Shown here: piece by piece, positions 5,227-5,294 of the stretch
Position numbering within the stretch: position 1 is the first letter of the stretch
How the letters are laid out: each line of letters opens with the position of its first letter
From: Treponema sp.
Lineage (GTDB): Bacteria; Spirochaetota; Spirochaetia; Treponematales; Treponemataceae
Assembly: GCA_016282455.1 (NCBI GenBank)
Contig: JAEEKM010000299.1
Coordinates: 1 to 5,294, forward strand
Direction: 5' to 3'
Length of the DNA stretch: 5,294 nt
Made by a program: the position numbers and the translations under genes
Notes under the pieces: generated by a model
Database searches by the model: none
Seen by the model: the letters and a program-made list of their open reading frames with translations, nothing else
Told to the model about the DNA's origin: nothing

Positions 5227-5294
5227 GGCCGAACAGATGACCCACTCAACTGTCTGACACAACAAACACAAGACAGTTACCACGAAGCGACAAC
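5227..5294 (+). repeat. Tandem repeat, copy 3, diverged and cut by window edge
   Basis: Bases from 5230 align without gaps to 4972-5002 at offset 258, the sum of the two earlier offsets (131 and 127), with 20 of 31 matches. In the matching frame it reads EQMTHSTV and a TGA stop at 5254-5256, against ARMPPSSV and TAA in the nuclease gene. The hairpin and conserved block expected further on lie beyond the window. An unrelated 8-bp inverted repeat, AACTGTCT/AGACAGTT (5248-5255 and 5271-5278), is present here. Confidence 0.5.

Larger units (their letters stand above)
5000..5294. other. Gene-free right end, filled by degenerate tandem repeats
   Basis: I see no convincing protein or RNA gene in these 295 bases. 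Nearly all of it is accounted for by the three tandem copies, their hairpins and their A-runs. The only open frame of note runs on the - strand (4932-5135) and is treated as spurious. The copies may be remnants of repeated insertion or duplication at the 3' end of the nuclease gene. Confidence 0.7.

Noticed and set aside
5248..5278. AACTGTCT/AGACAGTT inverted repeat as a terminator or attachment site
   Set aside because: The 15-base loop is large, no T-tract follows, and the window ends 16 bases later, so there is not enough context.

Overview
The window looks like chromosomal DNA of a treponeme (Spirochaetota), probably a host-associated species. Two genes point there. One is an archaeal-type class I lysyl-tRNA synthetase, a hallmark of Treponema and Borrelia among bacteria. 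The other is a PD-(D/E)XK nuclease of the Rpn / 'putative transposase' family, which is abundant in Treponema. The assignment rests on gene content, not on a database match.

Left part (1-2158, + strand): a compact operon. It holds the 3' end of thymidylate kinase (tmk, cut by the window edge), an exported protein of unknown function joined by a 4-base GTGA overlap, and, after a 4-base gap, a complete NifS/IscS-like cysteine desulfurase. Middle (2159-2338): a convergent intergenic region with a GC-rich hairpin suited to terminate transcription and a compound palindromic element. Next, on the - strand (2339-3961), is lysS, read from a promoter so close to its ATG that the mRNA is probably leaderless or nearly so.

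Right part: an AT-rich divergent spacer (3962-4072) leads to a 308-codon Rpn-family nuclease gene (4073-4999, +). Its catalytic D...ExQ core is intact. Inside it, at codon 231, is an in-frame ATG preceded at 8 nt by a strong Shine-Dalgarno sequence (GGAGGA), while the full-length start has none. This fits the gene-within-gene design known for E. coli Rpn proteins, where a small C-terminal product restrains the toxic full-length nuclease. It is the most interesting system in the window.

The last 300 bases hold no convincing gene. They contain three degenerate tandem copies of a unit of about 127-131 bp. The first copy begins inside the nuclease gene and supplies its last nine codons and stop. 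Copies 2 and 3 carry decayed versions of the same protein tail, followed in copies 1 and 2 by a hairpin, a conserved 28-bp block and an A-rich run. At the copy 1/copy 2 junction the hairpin and A-run read as an intrinsic terminator on the - strand.
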